From: Prototheca cutis
Taxonomy: Eukaryota > Chlorophyta > Trebouxiophyceae > Chlorellales > Chlorellaceae
Length of the DNA: 64,000 bases
Direction of reading: 5' to 3'
NCBI GenBank assembly: GCA_002897115.2
Contig: BCIH01000009.1
Coordinates: 10,019-74,018 of the forward strand
Part shown: piece by piece, positions 38,894 to 50,699 of the stretch
How the letters are laid out: the number at the start of each line of letters is the position of its first letter
Position numbering within the stretch: the first letter of the stretch is position 1
Notes under the pieces: model-generated
Databases searched by the model: none
What the model saw: only the letters and a program-made list of their open reading frames with translations
What the model was told of the DNA's origin: nothing
Program-made: the position numbers and the translations under genes

Positions 38894-39342
38894 CCGGCTC
38901 TGCGCGCAGGTGTGAGCCGGAGTGGGCCTCCGCGAGGTGGCGCCCTGCTGCTCCTGGCCTGTCTCTGCAGCGACTACATGGGCACAAACAACATACTATT
39001 GGACTCAATGTATCATAATAAATATTGAAGCATATGTACTTTGCAGCAGCGACGTCATGTGGTGCGGGGAAAGGGTCCCGGGGGGTGTGGGATTGGCTTT
39101 GATTTGGTGGTGGTGGCGCGCACAGAGGTGGTTTGACCACTGACCACCCCACTCCGCTCCCATGGTGATCGGTCGTGGCCCCAACCTGCCCCTGGTCCAT
39201 CGCAAACGGCATCTGGCGATCCACGCGGCCCGCCCGCCAGATCTTTTCAGTCTCGTTTCTGTGCCTGGAGGCAAGCTGACAGCCCAGCTGCCCGAGTGCC
39301 ACCGTTGGTGGCACGGTTGGCCGGGAGAGTGATCGCGGCACC
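38894..39342. promoter_or_regulatory. Divergent promoter region, XPO4 and beta-adaptin
   Basis: 449 bases with an AT-rich centre near 38990-39040. No gene seen. Confidence 0.45.
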
Positions 39343-42300
39343 ATGACGGACGGGCGCTTCTTCTCCACCACCAAGAAGGGTGCGCACGGCATGCGGCCAG
39401 GGGGTTGAGAATGTGTATGCTGCGGCGCGCTGCGGTCTTGATCAACCGCTGCTGCGCGGCGGAGCGAGGGTCCGGCAGGCCCCCTTTGCCTTGACGTGCG
39501 AGGGGACGATCCCGGCCCACCGGATCCCGGGCCCTCGAGCCCTGCAGGGGAGGTGGCGGAGTACAAAAATGACCTGCACAGCACGGATCGGAAGCAGCAG
39601 AAGAATGCCGTGAAGCGGGTGATCGCGGCCATGACCGTGGGCAAAGACGTCAGCTCCTTGTTCCCAGGTGTGTGTGGTGGGCGTTGATTGGAGAGGTGCC
39701 TGAGCTCATCCGTCGGGCATGATGGGGCCGTATGGCATGACTTGCAATCTTCACGTGAGCATGACGTTGGGGTGTGCATGTGCTTGGCCATGGGACCAGA
39801 GAGGAGGGGTGGTGTTGGGCCCGTCCCGGTGCCCCTTTGTTGGCGGGACAGCATCGGCCGAGGCGACTGGTCAAGGCGACTGGTGTCGGAGACCTCGCAG
39901 TCATGCTGTACAGTCATTCAAGTGCTCTCATTCCCATTCGTCACAACACTCTCCCAACCAAGCCGAGCCCACCCAATCCATGGCGCATATACTCCATTAC
40001 ATCTGCAGATGTGGTCAACTGCATGCAGACGGACGACATGGAACTGAAAAAGCTTGTGTACCTGTATTTGATCAACTATGCCAAGTCGCAGCCCGACCTG
40101 GCCATCATGGCGGTGAACACCTTTGTCAAGGACACGCAGGACCCCAACCCGCTGATCCGCGCGCTGGCGGTCCGGACCATGGGCTGCATTCGCGTGGACA
40201 AGATCACCGAGTACCTGTGCGACCCTCTGGCCCGCTGCCTGCGCGACGAAGACCCCTACGTGCGCAAGACGGCCGCGATCTGCGTGGCCAAGCTCCACGA
40301 CATATCTGCGGACATGGTCGTGGACCGCGGGTTCTTGGATGCGCTGCGGGACATGGTGGGCGACGCAAACCCCATGGTCGTGGCCAACGCCGTCGCGGCC
40401 CTGGCCGAGATCCAGGCCTCCTCGCCCCCCGACGCGCCTGTGTTTGTCGTCGACCCGCCCGTCCTCACCAAGCTCCTCCGCGCGCTGAACGAGTGCAGCG
40501 AGTGGGGACAGGTGTTTATTCTGGACGCGCTGAGCGGGTACGAACCCGCCAGCGCAGGTGAGGCCGAGGGCATCATCGAGCGCGTCATGCCAAGGTTGCA
40601 GCATGCAAACGGCGCGGTGGTGCTGTCTGCCGCGCGAGTGGTTCTGCGCTGCTTGACGCACGTGACCGACGCCAACATCGTCACCTCCGTCCACCGCAAG
40701 CTGGCCCCGCCGCTCGTCACGCTTCTGGGCGCGGAGCCCGAGATCCAGTATGTCGCGCTGCGCTGCATCGGGCTGGTAGTCCAGGCGGTGCCTGGGCTCT
40801 TGGCCGGCGACGTCCGCGTCTTTTTCTGCAAGTACAACGACCCGCTGTATGTCAAGGGCGAGAAGCTGGATATCATGGTGCGACTGGCGGACGAGAAGAA
40901 CATCGATCAGGTGCTGCTGGAACTGCAAGAGTACGCCGCGGAGGTCGACGTGGACTTTGTCCGCCGCGCTGTCAGGGCCGTGGGGCGCTGCGCGGTCGCG
41001 CTGGAGCCCGCGGCCGAGCGCTGCGTGGGCGTGCTGATGGAGCTGGTGCGTGGCCGCGTGGCGTACGTCGTGCAGGAAGCCGTCGTGGTGCTGCGCGACG
41101 TGTTCCGGCGCTACCCCGGGCGCTACGAGCGCGTCATCGCCCCGCTGTGCGAGTGCCTGGATGCGCTGGACGAGCCCGAGGCCAAGGCGGCGATGGTCTG
41201 GATTGTGGGCGAGTACGCGGACCGCATCGACAACGCAGACGAGCTGCTGGAGGGTTTTTTGGAGGGGTTTCCCGAGGAGTCGCCGGGCGTGCAGCTCGCG
41301 CTGGTCACCGCCACGGTCAAGCTGTTTTTGAAAAAGCCTGCGGAGCGCGCGCAGGCGCTGATTCAGCTGGTGCTGTCGTACGCGACCCAGGACACTGACA
41401 ACCCGGACCTCCGCGACCGGGCATACATCTACTGGAGGCTGCTGTCTGCTGACCCCGACGCCGCCAAGGCCGTCGTTCTGGCGCCCCGGCCGACCATCGC
41501 GCCCAGCGACGACGGCCTGGACGCGGCCCTGCTGGCCGAGCTGATGGACGAGCTGGGTAGTCTGGCCAGCGTCCTGCACCGCCCGGCCTCAAGCTTTGTG
41601 TCCAAGGGCAAAGTCCCCGTCCGCGCCGCGGGCGCAGGAACCACGCCCCGAAGCTCTGATGATGTTCCTGCTGGGTCTGCGCCGGGGTCGGCGAGGACGA
41701 CGGCGTCGCACGAAGCTCCTGCTCTTGCTGCTCCGGGATCGGCTGTCGCAAGGCCCCCAGCACCAGTGCCAGACCTCCTGGGCGATCTGCTCGACCTCGG
41801 TGACAGCGCCGAGCCCGCAGCACCTGTCGTGCCTGCAGTACCGGCGACCAACGGGGCAGCGAGCCCGCTGGACTTGCTGGCAGGCCTGGACCTCGGAGGC
41901 GGCAGCACTCCAGCAGCCGCGCCGGCGGTGCCGGGGTCAAACGGTGCCGCGTCCCGGGAGCCGGGGCTGCCACTGCTGTTGAGCGCCGAGCAAGGCAAGG
42001 GCCTGGCCGTGCACGGCCTCGTGGAGCGCGACGCCGCAACGGGACAGCTGTCTTTCCTGGTAATAACCCTTTTGGATACCTTTTTGTGTGTGTGCAAAGT
42101 TTGGATTGGGTGGGCAATCGTGTGGGTGGTGGCCCTGGCGAGATGTGTCCCCCACTGCTTCTCTCTCGAGACCCGGGATGGCTGTTGCGGAGTGTGGTGT
42201 CCAGCTTCTCGACAACGTCAAATGAAATCCATCTCACTCCAACCCTGCCACCGCAGCTGCGTTTGCACAATGTGTCGGCCGGCGTGGTGCTGGATGGCTT

Positions 42301-42871
42301 CATGATCCAGCTGAATAGGAATGCGTTTGGCCTGGCACCACAGGGCCAGAGCATCCCCGTGGCAGAACTGGCACCGGGGTCCAGCGCCATGGCCCGGGTC
42401 TCCCTCATTCAAAACCCTGCGATGGCGCCGGCCGGGTCGGCGCCCGCGCTGCAGGTGGCGGTCAAGGTGACGCAGTTAGGAGTGCTGTACTTTTCGTCCC
42501 CGGCGCCTCTGGCGGCGCTGCTGCTGCCAGACGGCCGGACCACGGCCGAGGGCTTTGTGGGCACGTGGCAGGCGCTGCCCGCGACCGCGGAGCAGGCCCG
42601 GTCGTTGCCGGTGACGGTGACCAGCCTGCCCGCGGCTCAGGCCGCGCTGGAGGCCGCGCGCCTGTTTGTCATGGCGCACAAGTCGGTGCCGGGGAGCGAA
42701 GTGCTGTACGTGACGGGTGCGGCTCAGCTGCCGCTGGGCGGCCGCACGCAGCTCCTGCTGGAGCTGCGCCTGGTGCCGGGCACGCCAGGTGTCGCCGCCG
42801 TGTTCAAGGCCGAGCGCGCTGAACTGGGCGCTGCGGCGCTGGATTTAGTTGCGGCCGTCCTTGCTTCTTAG
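39343..42871 (+). CDS. Beta-adaptin (AP-1/AP-2 large subunit); join(39343..39379,39548..39667,40009..42059,42257..42871)
   Basis: A 940-residue clathrin adaptor subunit. The N-terminus follows AP2B1/AP1B1 closely: [88 protein letters not shown]. The armadillo solenoid runs to about residue 590. A hinge follows, rich in Pro/Ala/Ser, with LLGDLLDL and [10 protein letters not shown], which look like clathrin-box or related short motifs. The C-terminal ear starts [26 protein letters not shown] and includes the platform subdomain. As in plants, one subunit may serve both AP-1 and AP-2 (inference). All four exons join in phase. Confidence 0.95.
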
Positions 42872-43166
42872 TTTTTTTGTGTGGACGATCCGGATTGCGC
42901 TAAAGCTGTACACACGCTCGGTCGCAAAATCGCTGCCACCACCGCCTCCCCGACAGTGCATGCGCACTCTCCTCTGCCGTGTGACAAAATCACATTTGGT
43001 TGGACGGGCAGATGGACGCACAAGGGTTTGGGTCGGACACCAAAAGGGGGTCTGGCTCAGCAGTTCGTCATTCCATCCAGGAGATGCATCAGCAAACCCA
43101 TTCCCCACGAACCGAGGGCGGGGGAGTCCCCCCAAGCAACATTATGACCAAACACCGACAAATGGA
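42872..43166. other. Convergent 3' region, beta-adaptin and SPF30
   Basis: 295 bases between stops, no gene seen. Confidence 0.5.
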
Positions 43167-44769
43167 TTAGGCATCGCCCTGGCCTGGTTGAAAAACGTGC
43201 CGCCGAGCGTGGGTGTAGTCGGTCATGGCCTTGCCGCTGCCGACGACGCCGACACGGCCCTCCAGGCCCTCGGGTGCCGCAAACATCGAGCCTTTTTTGT
43301 GGCCCGTCATGAAACCCTTTTTCTTCTTGGCACCTACAGTGTTGTGATGAGGGTTTGCTGGGCATGCACAATGCCCGGGCCTGCGACGGATGGCGCAGCA
43401 ACTTTGGGGCGGTCGTGTCACCAGTCGCCCGCAAGCCAAATGCTGCAGGCTGCCTCCCAAACAACAGACCTGGCAAGGAACCCCTGCTGGGCAACAGAAC
43501 CCACCTTTGCCTGAGACGAACGATTTCCAGGCATTGGCCTTCTCCTTGGTCTCCAGGTCCATCTTTGCAAACCGTTGCTTGGATTTGTAGCTCTTCTGCA
43601 GCCGCCGCTTCTTAGTCTTGGTCGCCTCGTCATCTATCATCGGATGGGAATTGAGTTGGGGGAGGTGGCGGTGTAGGGTGGTCATCGCCCATGCAGTCCG
43701 GCGCCCTTTCCCATGCCCATTCCTCCGCATGAACTGCCTGCTGTATATCAACCCTACAATGCATCAGCATCAGAAAAAAGGCCAAAAACAGCAAATACAC
43801 ACCTTCAGGCTTGATGTTGAGCCAAGCGGGCATCTCCTCGATCACGGCATCGTCCGTAGCTCGGGGCCGCTTGGGCGCCGACACGCCCGTGTACCCTCCC
43901 TCCGAGTCCAGCCCCCGCAGCTGCACCTCCTCTCGCTCCAGTTCCTCGGGCTGCTCATAGCCCTCGTACGACACAATCAGCTTGCCCGCCGCACTGACCG
44001 CGACGATCGTGCCGGCATACCACTGCCCATCTCCGCGGTACAGCGCTCTCACAGAGCTGCCGATGGCCCACTCCAGGGGCGCCTGCCCACCAAGCGCAGC
44101 TCGTTGCCGGGCGAGCATGATCTGTCGGGCCATGGTGGGAGGCAGAACAGATGGGAGTCGGAGGTCGGGGGCCGTCGTGATAGCTGCCGCAGGGTGCACA
44201 GCTGTCCCTGCGCTGGCCCGTCTGGCAGCACTGGGGGCCGACGTCGATGCCTCGGTCCCCGTCCGCTCCGCGGCAGATGTCGTGGGCGCTGCTGCAAGGG
44301 CTCGACTGGCCTCTGCGACGAGATCCCTGGTCAGCTGGATAACCTGTGAAGTGGCATGTGGAGGGAGGGTTGGGACCTTGCACCAAATTGGCGACGGTGC
44401 CGCACCGGGACTTGGCCAGCACGCAGACGCAGCATCTGTTGTCAGGGATGCAATGCATCCTGGCACATAACCATGGCATATGAAGTCAAGCATTATGTTC
44501 CTGCGCTTGTAAACCACCCCAGCATACCTCGGAGAGGTCGTCATAGATGGTCTTATACTCTTGGTTGTGGGGGTCATCCAGCAGGAGTGCTCCCACCTGC
44601 ACACGCACGCAATGTCGGCCTATAAATGGACCTGGTGCAGTGGGGTCACAGTCAGGCGTTCGCTTCACCGCGTGCCTGAACACATGCAAGCCCTTACCTG
44701 CTCCAGCTGCTCCTCATACTCCTTCAAGTTTGCCTGGAGCTCGGCAGGGCTCGGCGCCTCCTCCGCCAT
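43167..44769 (-). CDS. SPF30: SPF30 (SMNDC1-like) splicing factor with Tudor domain; complement(join(43167..43333,43505..43633,43803..44343,44528..44596,44698..44769))
   Basis: A 325-residue homologue of survival-of-motor-neuron-related splicing factor 30, needed for spliceosome assembly. The N-terminal helix is ELQANLKEYEEQLEQVGALL. After an Ala/Ser-rich linker a Tudor domain reads WAIGSSVRALYRGDGQWYAGTIVAV, then KLIVSYEGYEQPEELEREEV, keeping the aromatic residues that bind methylated arginine. PAWLNIKPEDDEATKTKKRRLQ leads into the conserved basic C-terminal region (KEKANAWKSFVSGK, then KKGSMFAAPEGLEGRVGVVG and MTDYTHARRH). All five exons join in phase. It is divergent from the four-TM gene. 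Confidence 0.93.
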
Positions 44770-45405
44770 GGCGCCTGGATCGATTCTATGGAATTACAAT
44801 GTCCCGTAGTTTGACAAGGGAATTCGTGAGGTGGAATGCTGTGCCTGGGCATGGCCACAATCGGTGATCTCGTTTGGATGGATCGCCTGGGGAGGATTGC
44901 AGCAGTGAGGCGAAGCCTCAAGGGCGCGCCAGCGGACGGAAAAATTTTCTTCCGACCGCATCTTCCCAACCTGGAGAACGCAGGGCATATCGTCGACCGC
45001 GTTGCAAAGACATGCAAGGTCACACCTGTTTTCGTATACATCGTCTATTCCAGGGTTGACTGGTGCTGGCTGACGTGGGATTATCGCGGAGAGAGGCGAG
45101 ACACAGGGAGCATCTCCTCGGCGTAACGTGTACGTCGTCTCCCAGCGCCCGGTGCGATTCTGCTGGGTTGGGGATCTGGATCGTGGGGTTGCGATATGTG
45201 TAGTTCGAGGTCGCATTGTGGTAATGTTTGCTGGAGCATGAGGTGTCACGCCTCGAAGTGGGGTCGGATGGGGGCTGGCCCGGGCTGCCATCTGTTCCGC
45301 TTCCAGGACCGTTCCTCCCAGGCCGGGGCCCCTTCCCCGGTCTACAAACCACTGCCAGTCTGATCCGCATTCTCCTGCCTTGGACGCCATGCTGCAGATA
45401 ACATA
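44770..45405. promoter_or_regulatory. Divergent promoter region, SPF30 and four-TM gene
   Basis: 636 bases, no gene seen. Confidence 0.45.
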
Positions 45406-46173
45406 ATGCAGCGTTCCACGATCATCACAGTCCTCTACGGACTGTGCATTCTTGCCTGGATTGTGCTCCTTGGCGGTGCGCTTGGGAGAGGCGCATGGGG
45501 TAGCCTGCGAATGCATCCGCACCGACAGACTCCCCGTCACAACGCCGCAAATCCCTGGACCATACCGCAGGCATCTCCGCGTGGCAGTACAACTGCAACA
45601 AGGAGAATCCTGATAACATCACAGACGTTTGCCTGACTGCCTATGCCCAGCTCGCCTGGTGGGTTGCAGAGCGTTTGCTTTGGAATGTGGACGGGGACCG
45701 GCACATGGCTAGCGACTCGCGGCGCAGCGCTCAATGTCTCCAAACAAACACACACGAGCCTGCATGCCGTCCAGACAATTACATAAATAAGGCACCTGTG
45801 ATGCTCTCGATGCAGGTGGGCCGTGTTCTTCCAGCTGTTCACACTCATCTTCCTGTATGTCGCTTACTACACGCGGCGTGGCTCCAACAAGATTGGTCTC
45901 GTGGTCATGCTTGCCATGGTCACCACCCTGTTCTTCTCCGTGACTAACAACGCCTTCACTGTGGTCAAGACCTCTGGCGGCGCGCTCAAGAGCTCGACCC
46001 AGGCCTTTGCCGCGGGTGCCATCATCACCATGATTGCCAACATGCTGCTCATCGTCATTCTGGGAGACGACATGTCCGGCGCCGCGGCAGGCTCGTCTGC
46101 CTACCTGAGCAACAACCCCGCCGCCGTGCAGATGTCCCAGACGACCAAGCCCCCCTCCAGTGCCATGGTCTGA
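45406..46173 (+). CDS. Four-transmembrane protein of unknown function; join(45406..45475,45571..45658,45816..46173)
   Basis: A 171-residue protein. Exons join in phase: GGC G|GC ATC and GCC TG|G TGG. Predicted spans are ILAWIVLLGGI near residues 10-25, AVFFQLFTLIFLYVAYYT, IGLVVMLAMVTTLFFSV and AGAIITMIANMLLIVILG. The first loop has two cysteines and an N-glycosylation sequon (YNCNKENPDNITDVC). The C-terminal tail is Ser/Pro-rich and ends SSAMV. The topology is like MARVEL or other tetraspan membrane proteins, but I cannot assign a family. Three in-phase exons and the clear hydrophobic pattern make it a real gene. A TGTAA at 46304-46308 would end it. Confidence 0.8.
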
Positions 46174-46303
46174 GCAGCACGGGTTTGACTGGGGAGAGCC
46201 CTCGTTTGGAACCCCCATACACACCTGGGGCATGCCTGCAGTGAGCCGCCTCCTGTCTCGTCTGACGTGTTCATGAGCGTTTTATTCAGTGCCAGCACTT
46301 GAT

Positions 46304-46308
46304 TGTAA
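46304..46308 (+). terminator. Putative TGTAA poly(A) signal of the four-TM gene
   Basis: TGTAA lies 131 bases after the stop codon, inside a T-rich stretch. Confidence 0.5.
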
Positions 46309-46639
46309 GGTTGCCATGCCGTAGGAATGGAGGGTGACTTGCGTGTGGTCAGGGAACTTCAGGGGGACAGGGATCTCGGTGACTGCAACACTTGCCCGGA
46401 TACTGGGGCGTTGATCCGATGTGCCACGAGTCACCGGAATGAGGGTACACATCCCTGCACAGATCGCCCAGTACCAGGCCCCATTTGGACAGTTACCAAA
46501 CTCGTTGGTGTGGTGCGGGACAGAATGTTGCAATGACAGGCGGTGATCGTGGCGCCGAGGGCGTTGGGCACAAGTGATCGACACGCTGCTTGGCCCTTTG
46601 GGACGCGCTGAAACGCAGTCCACCTGTCGGCGGGACGCG
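46309..46639. other. Spacer before the PX gene
   Basis: About 330 bases, no gene seen. Confidence 0.4.
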
Positions 46640-48942
46640 ATGCCTGCTCGAACGGCGTCCGAATGGACATACACGCTGCGACTGCCGTCCTGGTCCTCCG
46701 TGACCCTTCCAAGCGGGGATCCCTGCGTGTTTTACCAGGCACGTGTGCGGAGTGTGCATTGGGGGAGACAGCCTGCAGTGTGTGGGATGCCCCGCAGACC
46801 GACATGCCATGACAGTCTCATGCTGCTGGTCTCAACGACAGAGGTGTTGGATTGCAAACAGACCACAGGCCCCTGCACCTCCTGCAGATGGAGGTCACGG
46901 TGATCCCCCCTGGCGGGCCCCCACGCAAGCGCAGCCTGGGACGTCGCTACTCCAACTTCCTCGCGCTCTACAAGAAGGTGACTCCTTTACCTTGCATAAA
47001 TCTTGTTGTTATTTCATCGCCAAGGTAGCTACTTCTCCCGTGAAGACCCCAACACCTCCATCCCCACTTGAAAACAACATCATACCATCCCCAACCAAAA
47101 ATGCATGTGCGGTGCAGCTCCAGGCAGAGCTGGGGCCTGGGCTGCTGGGTGCTCTGGAGCCGCCGGGCAAGCATGTTTTGCTGGGAGTCAACAGGCACGC
47201 GCAGTTTGTGGAGCGCCGGCGCTCCGAGCTGGAGCAGTGGCTGTGGCGGCTGACGGAGGTGGGGCGCATCGCCAACTCGCAGGCCATGTACGAGTTCTGC
47301 GAGCTGGAAACCGCAGCGAGGACAGCCGTCGCACCCCATGCACCGCCATACATGCAGCATGCCAGTCCCCGGGGCCCGGCCGGGTCAAGCTCACAGCCGT
47401 CTCTTACGCCGTCATGGTCGGGCAGCGAGGGACCAGATGAGCTGCCTGCGGCGATTTCCGGACCGGGGTCATCGCGGCCGGCGCCGCCCCGGGGCGTGCG
47501 CCTGGGCTCGGGCTCGGGCGCGGGCGGCGATGCGTCGCCGCTGTCCGCCGGGTCACCGGCCTGGGCGACCGCCGAGCAGCAGCAGCGAGGCATGCGGCTC
47601 GCGCTGCATGTGGAAGAAAGGACGAGACTGAAATCCCTGGTCAAAGATCTTCGTGCTGCGCTGGCTACGGCCAAGTCTGATCTCTACGGTGAGTGTGCGG
47701 AGCATTGATGCATGGTGGTGGGGTTTGCGGCGATCTGAACCGCTTGTTATGACCGCACCAGCGCCTCTTATTTTGCTGCCGCGCACCCATCCACGCGACT
47801 GTGCGACCGTAAGACATTCCACCGCGCATGCAGATGCTGCGCGGTGCATCCAAGCGGACCAGGCCACGATCGCGGCGCTGGCGGCGACCGTGGAGGCCTC
47901 CCAGGCGTGGGAGAGTACACGGGACGAGCTGAACTCGCGGGACTCCCCCGAGCCAAAGGCTGATACCTCCGTGGCAGCAGAAGCTGCAGCGGCCGCAGAG
48001 GCCATTGCCGAGGCAGAGGCTGCCGCTGCAGCCTCTGCCGCCATGGCGGCGGCACTGAAACTCGAGCGTGACGAGGTGCAGCAGCGGTATGGGGACTTGG
48101 AAGCAGCGTTGGGCGCCGCACATGAGCGGATAGCAGCCGCAGAAGCGGCGCGAACTGACGCGGAGAATCAATTCATGAAGCGCGAGGGGGAAACTGCGGC
48201 GCAGCTTCGCAAAGAGCTCGAGCAGGAGCGGTCCGCGGCCGAGGAGCGCATGGCTTCCGCGGCCGCGGCTGCACGAGTCAACCAAAAGCTGCTGGCCCGC
48301 GAAATTAAAAGCCTCAGAGCCCGCATCGCCGAACTGGAGTCGGCTGACAAAGCTGAGACAGTCGGGGATGGCCGGGAGACTGCTCCACGGCCGCTTTTAG
48401 CTGCCAACCTGCCGGGCGTGGACGCCGCTTGCCAGGTCGTGATGTCCACCACGAAACCCTCAAGTGCGCAACGCCCTTTATGGACGGCTCGTGCGGTGGC
48501 TGAAGTGCGCGAGGCGCTGACGGCCTGCGACCTGGGAAGCTGCGCCGACGTGGATGGCGTGGAAGCTGTCGAGCGCCGCCTCGCGGAGCTGTCTGGCCGC
48601 CTGGCAGAGCTGGGGGCTGGCGGGGCTGGGGGCGAGAGCACGGGAGACTTGAAATCAGGCACTGATGACGAAATGGCGGCCCACCCTGAAGGAACGGCCA
48701 CTGGGATACGAGCAGATGGTGCGGCTTCGTCCGAGGATCTGGCGCGTGAGTCGCTGAGACTGGCGGGTTCCGCGGCGGCTGCGTTGACCCAGGCGGCGGC
48801 CCTGCTGCGGGGCACCCTGGGCGTTGCCACGGCGATGCAGAGTCTGGAAGAGAGAGTGGCAACACCGGACAGGGAACGCCGACCGCCGGCGGCCGTGCCG
48901 CGGATCGACGACCTTGCCAACGGGACCGCCAGCCTGATTTGA
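46640..48942 (+). CDS. PX-domain and coiled-coil protein, EREX-like; join(46640..46738,46888..46977,47118..47688,47834..48942)
   Basis: A 622-residue protein with an N-terminal phox domain that should bind PtdIns3P on endosomes. It opens SEWTYTLRLPSWSSVTL, then DPCVFYQ|MEVTVIPPGG, KRSLGRRYSNFLALYKKL with the RRYSNF phosphoinositide motif, and FVERRRSELEQWLWRL. A Ser/Pro/Gly linker follows, then long Ala/Glu/Arg coiled coils (AEAAAAAEAIAEAEAAAAAS, QLRKELEQERSAAEERM) and a Glu/Ala-rich end. The order is that of plant EREX proteins, PX effectors of Rab5-type GTPases (inference). Intron 1 (46739-46887) begins GCACGT after TACCAG, so it is a GC-AG intron; a GT donor would drop conserved PX residues. 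Confidence 0.85.
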
Positions 48943-49000
48943 CACTACACTTTTGACGACAGTACTACTATCACTCACTCTTCTCTTGTGGTGCTGTAGT

Positions 49001-49005
49001 TTACA
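49001..49005 (-). terminator. Putative TGTAA poly(A) signal of the U2B'' gene
   Basis: The minus strand reads TGTAA 18 bases after the U2B'' stop, only 59 bases from the stop of the convergent PX gene. Confidence 0.5.
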
Positions 49006-49022
49006 CGCGTGCAAGGGACAGG

Positions 49023-50278
49023 TCAGCGTTTTGCAAAGGTCAGCTTGAGCGCGTTTTGCGGGGTCACCCTGAATCCATTCAGTCCAGACAACGCCACCGC
49101 AGACTGTGGCAATTATTGGGAGGGAGGGAGGTGTGCGTACTAGCTGTAGAGTCTTCTCATCCTTGCCGGTGCACGAGGATCTCTTTTCCACTTGAAGCAC
49201 AGCATATGGCCAGAGCAGTGCGCCACGCCACCGTCGGCGCCATGCCACCACCAGAGACGATGCCCTGTCACCATCTCTCGCATCCCAGGGCCCCCCGCCC
49301 AATGCCACTCCAACTCCGTCTCCCACCTGCGACTCGTTTTGATAATCGACAAATGCGATGCCCGGCCGGGCCTCCACCATGCGCACTTCCACAAATCCTG
49401 CCGTTCTCCGGGGGCAGATGCGGCATCAGGCTGAGCTCATGTGGTCCATGTGTGCGAGCACCAATGAACCCACGGCCCCGCTGGCCCGAGAACCCCACTC
49501 CCAACGTACAAGCACTCACCGTTGTACTGGCTGAACAGCATGGTAAGCATCTCTGCCGTCGTGGCCTCGGGCAGGTTTTCCACAAACAGGGTCTCCGACG
49601 GCTCGCCGACGTCGGCGGCACGCAGCGCGGGGGCCGGCGGCTGCAGCGGCTGGGCCGCGCCGTTGGCCCGGGCTGGGGTCTCCGCGCCCTCTTTCTCCTT
49701 TCTTTCCTTCTTGGACTTTTTGGTCCCGGCCTCCAGCCGCGTGATCACGTCCGATTTTGTCTTGGCAAAGGACAGGTGCTGCGGGTAGTAGGGGGAGGAG
49801 GTGAGGTCTGGGGTTCCCAGACGGCCCAGTCGCCATGCGGTGGTCGGTGGCAGATCCCTCGATTGGGGCACCAGTCGCCATCAGAAATAACCTTCTCCCC
49901 CAATACAGTCCTGCACCTAACCCCCCACCAGTGGCTTGTTGAAGAATGGAAAGTCTTGCATGGCTCTGAGGGCCTCGGTGGCAGAGGCAACGTCCGAAAA
50001 TGCTACCCAGGCCCGGCCACGCAGGCCGGGGCCCTTCATGACCACCACATCCAAGATCTTTCCAAACTGCCCAAACAAGGCATAGAGCAGCTTCTTGGCC
50101 TCTGCGTCATGGGCATATGGATCTAAAAAGTTCATGGATGGCGAATGCACCGCTTGGGAGTGACAAGAAAAGGTCTCGTTGCCTGGTTTCCCCACCAGAA
50201 CCCCCCACACCCACCTTCTTTGTTCAGTTTATCGTACACATTGCTGACGTAGATGGTCTGGTTGGGCAAAATATCCAT
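49023..50278 (-). CDS. U2 snRNP B''/U1A-like RNA-binding protein; complement(join(49023..49103,49327..49397,49520..49778,49929..50122,50215..50278))
   Basis: A 222-residue protein with two RRMs. The start reads MDILPNQTIYVSNVYDKLNKE, then LLYALFGQFGKILDVV and the RNP1 block GRAWVAFSD, then HLSFAKTKSDVI: the U1A/U2B'' first RRM that binds an snRNA loop. A Lys/Glu-rich linker (KKSKKERKEKEG) leads to RRM2 with TLFVENLP, GFVEVRMVEARPGIAFVDYQNE and LNGFRVTPQNALKLTFAKR at the C-terminus. All five exons join in phase. Plants keep separate U1A and U2B'' genes; which one this is cannot be settled from sequence by eye. It is divergent from RPS3. Confidence 0.92.
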
Positions 50279-50699
50279 CAATCCTAATTGTATATCCACA
50301 CCCGTCCTCCTACACCGGCCCTCTGGCCCTGGCAATGCCGTTCCTTCGGGAGCAAGGAGCACTGGTACGGGCGCTGGTGCCCACCCCTGCGGCCGCCGTG
50401 GGATAAATGACGAGGTCTGCGACTGTTTTTCACTCCGTTGTGTATTTAATATTACAATTTCTCCAGCGAATGCGTCTGTATTCGCCAGCGTGATCCTGGA
50501 CAGGCCTGCCCAGCATCCATCGTCCCGATCGCTTGCCCGGCAGTGGAGCGGGGCCCCCTGGCGAAGCGAATTTCCGGGGTCAACTCGCCTGGGGCGGCTC
50601 CATGCGGAAGGGTAGAGCTGGGCAGGTGGCAGCTGGGCGCACCCTCTTTCGGCGAGTTTCAGCCCCATCCGACCCTCGTGACAGTCGTCGGGTGCAACC
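50279..50699. promoter_or_regulatory. Divergent promoter region, U2B'' and RPS3
   Basis: 421 bases between start codons. No TATA box seen. Confidence 0.5.

Noticed and set aside
39918..41579. 553-codon open frame on minus, antisense to beta-adaptin
   Set aside because: A mirror of a highly conserved plus-strand exon; composition rich in His/Gln/Val as expected for a shadow frame.
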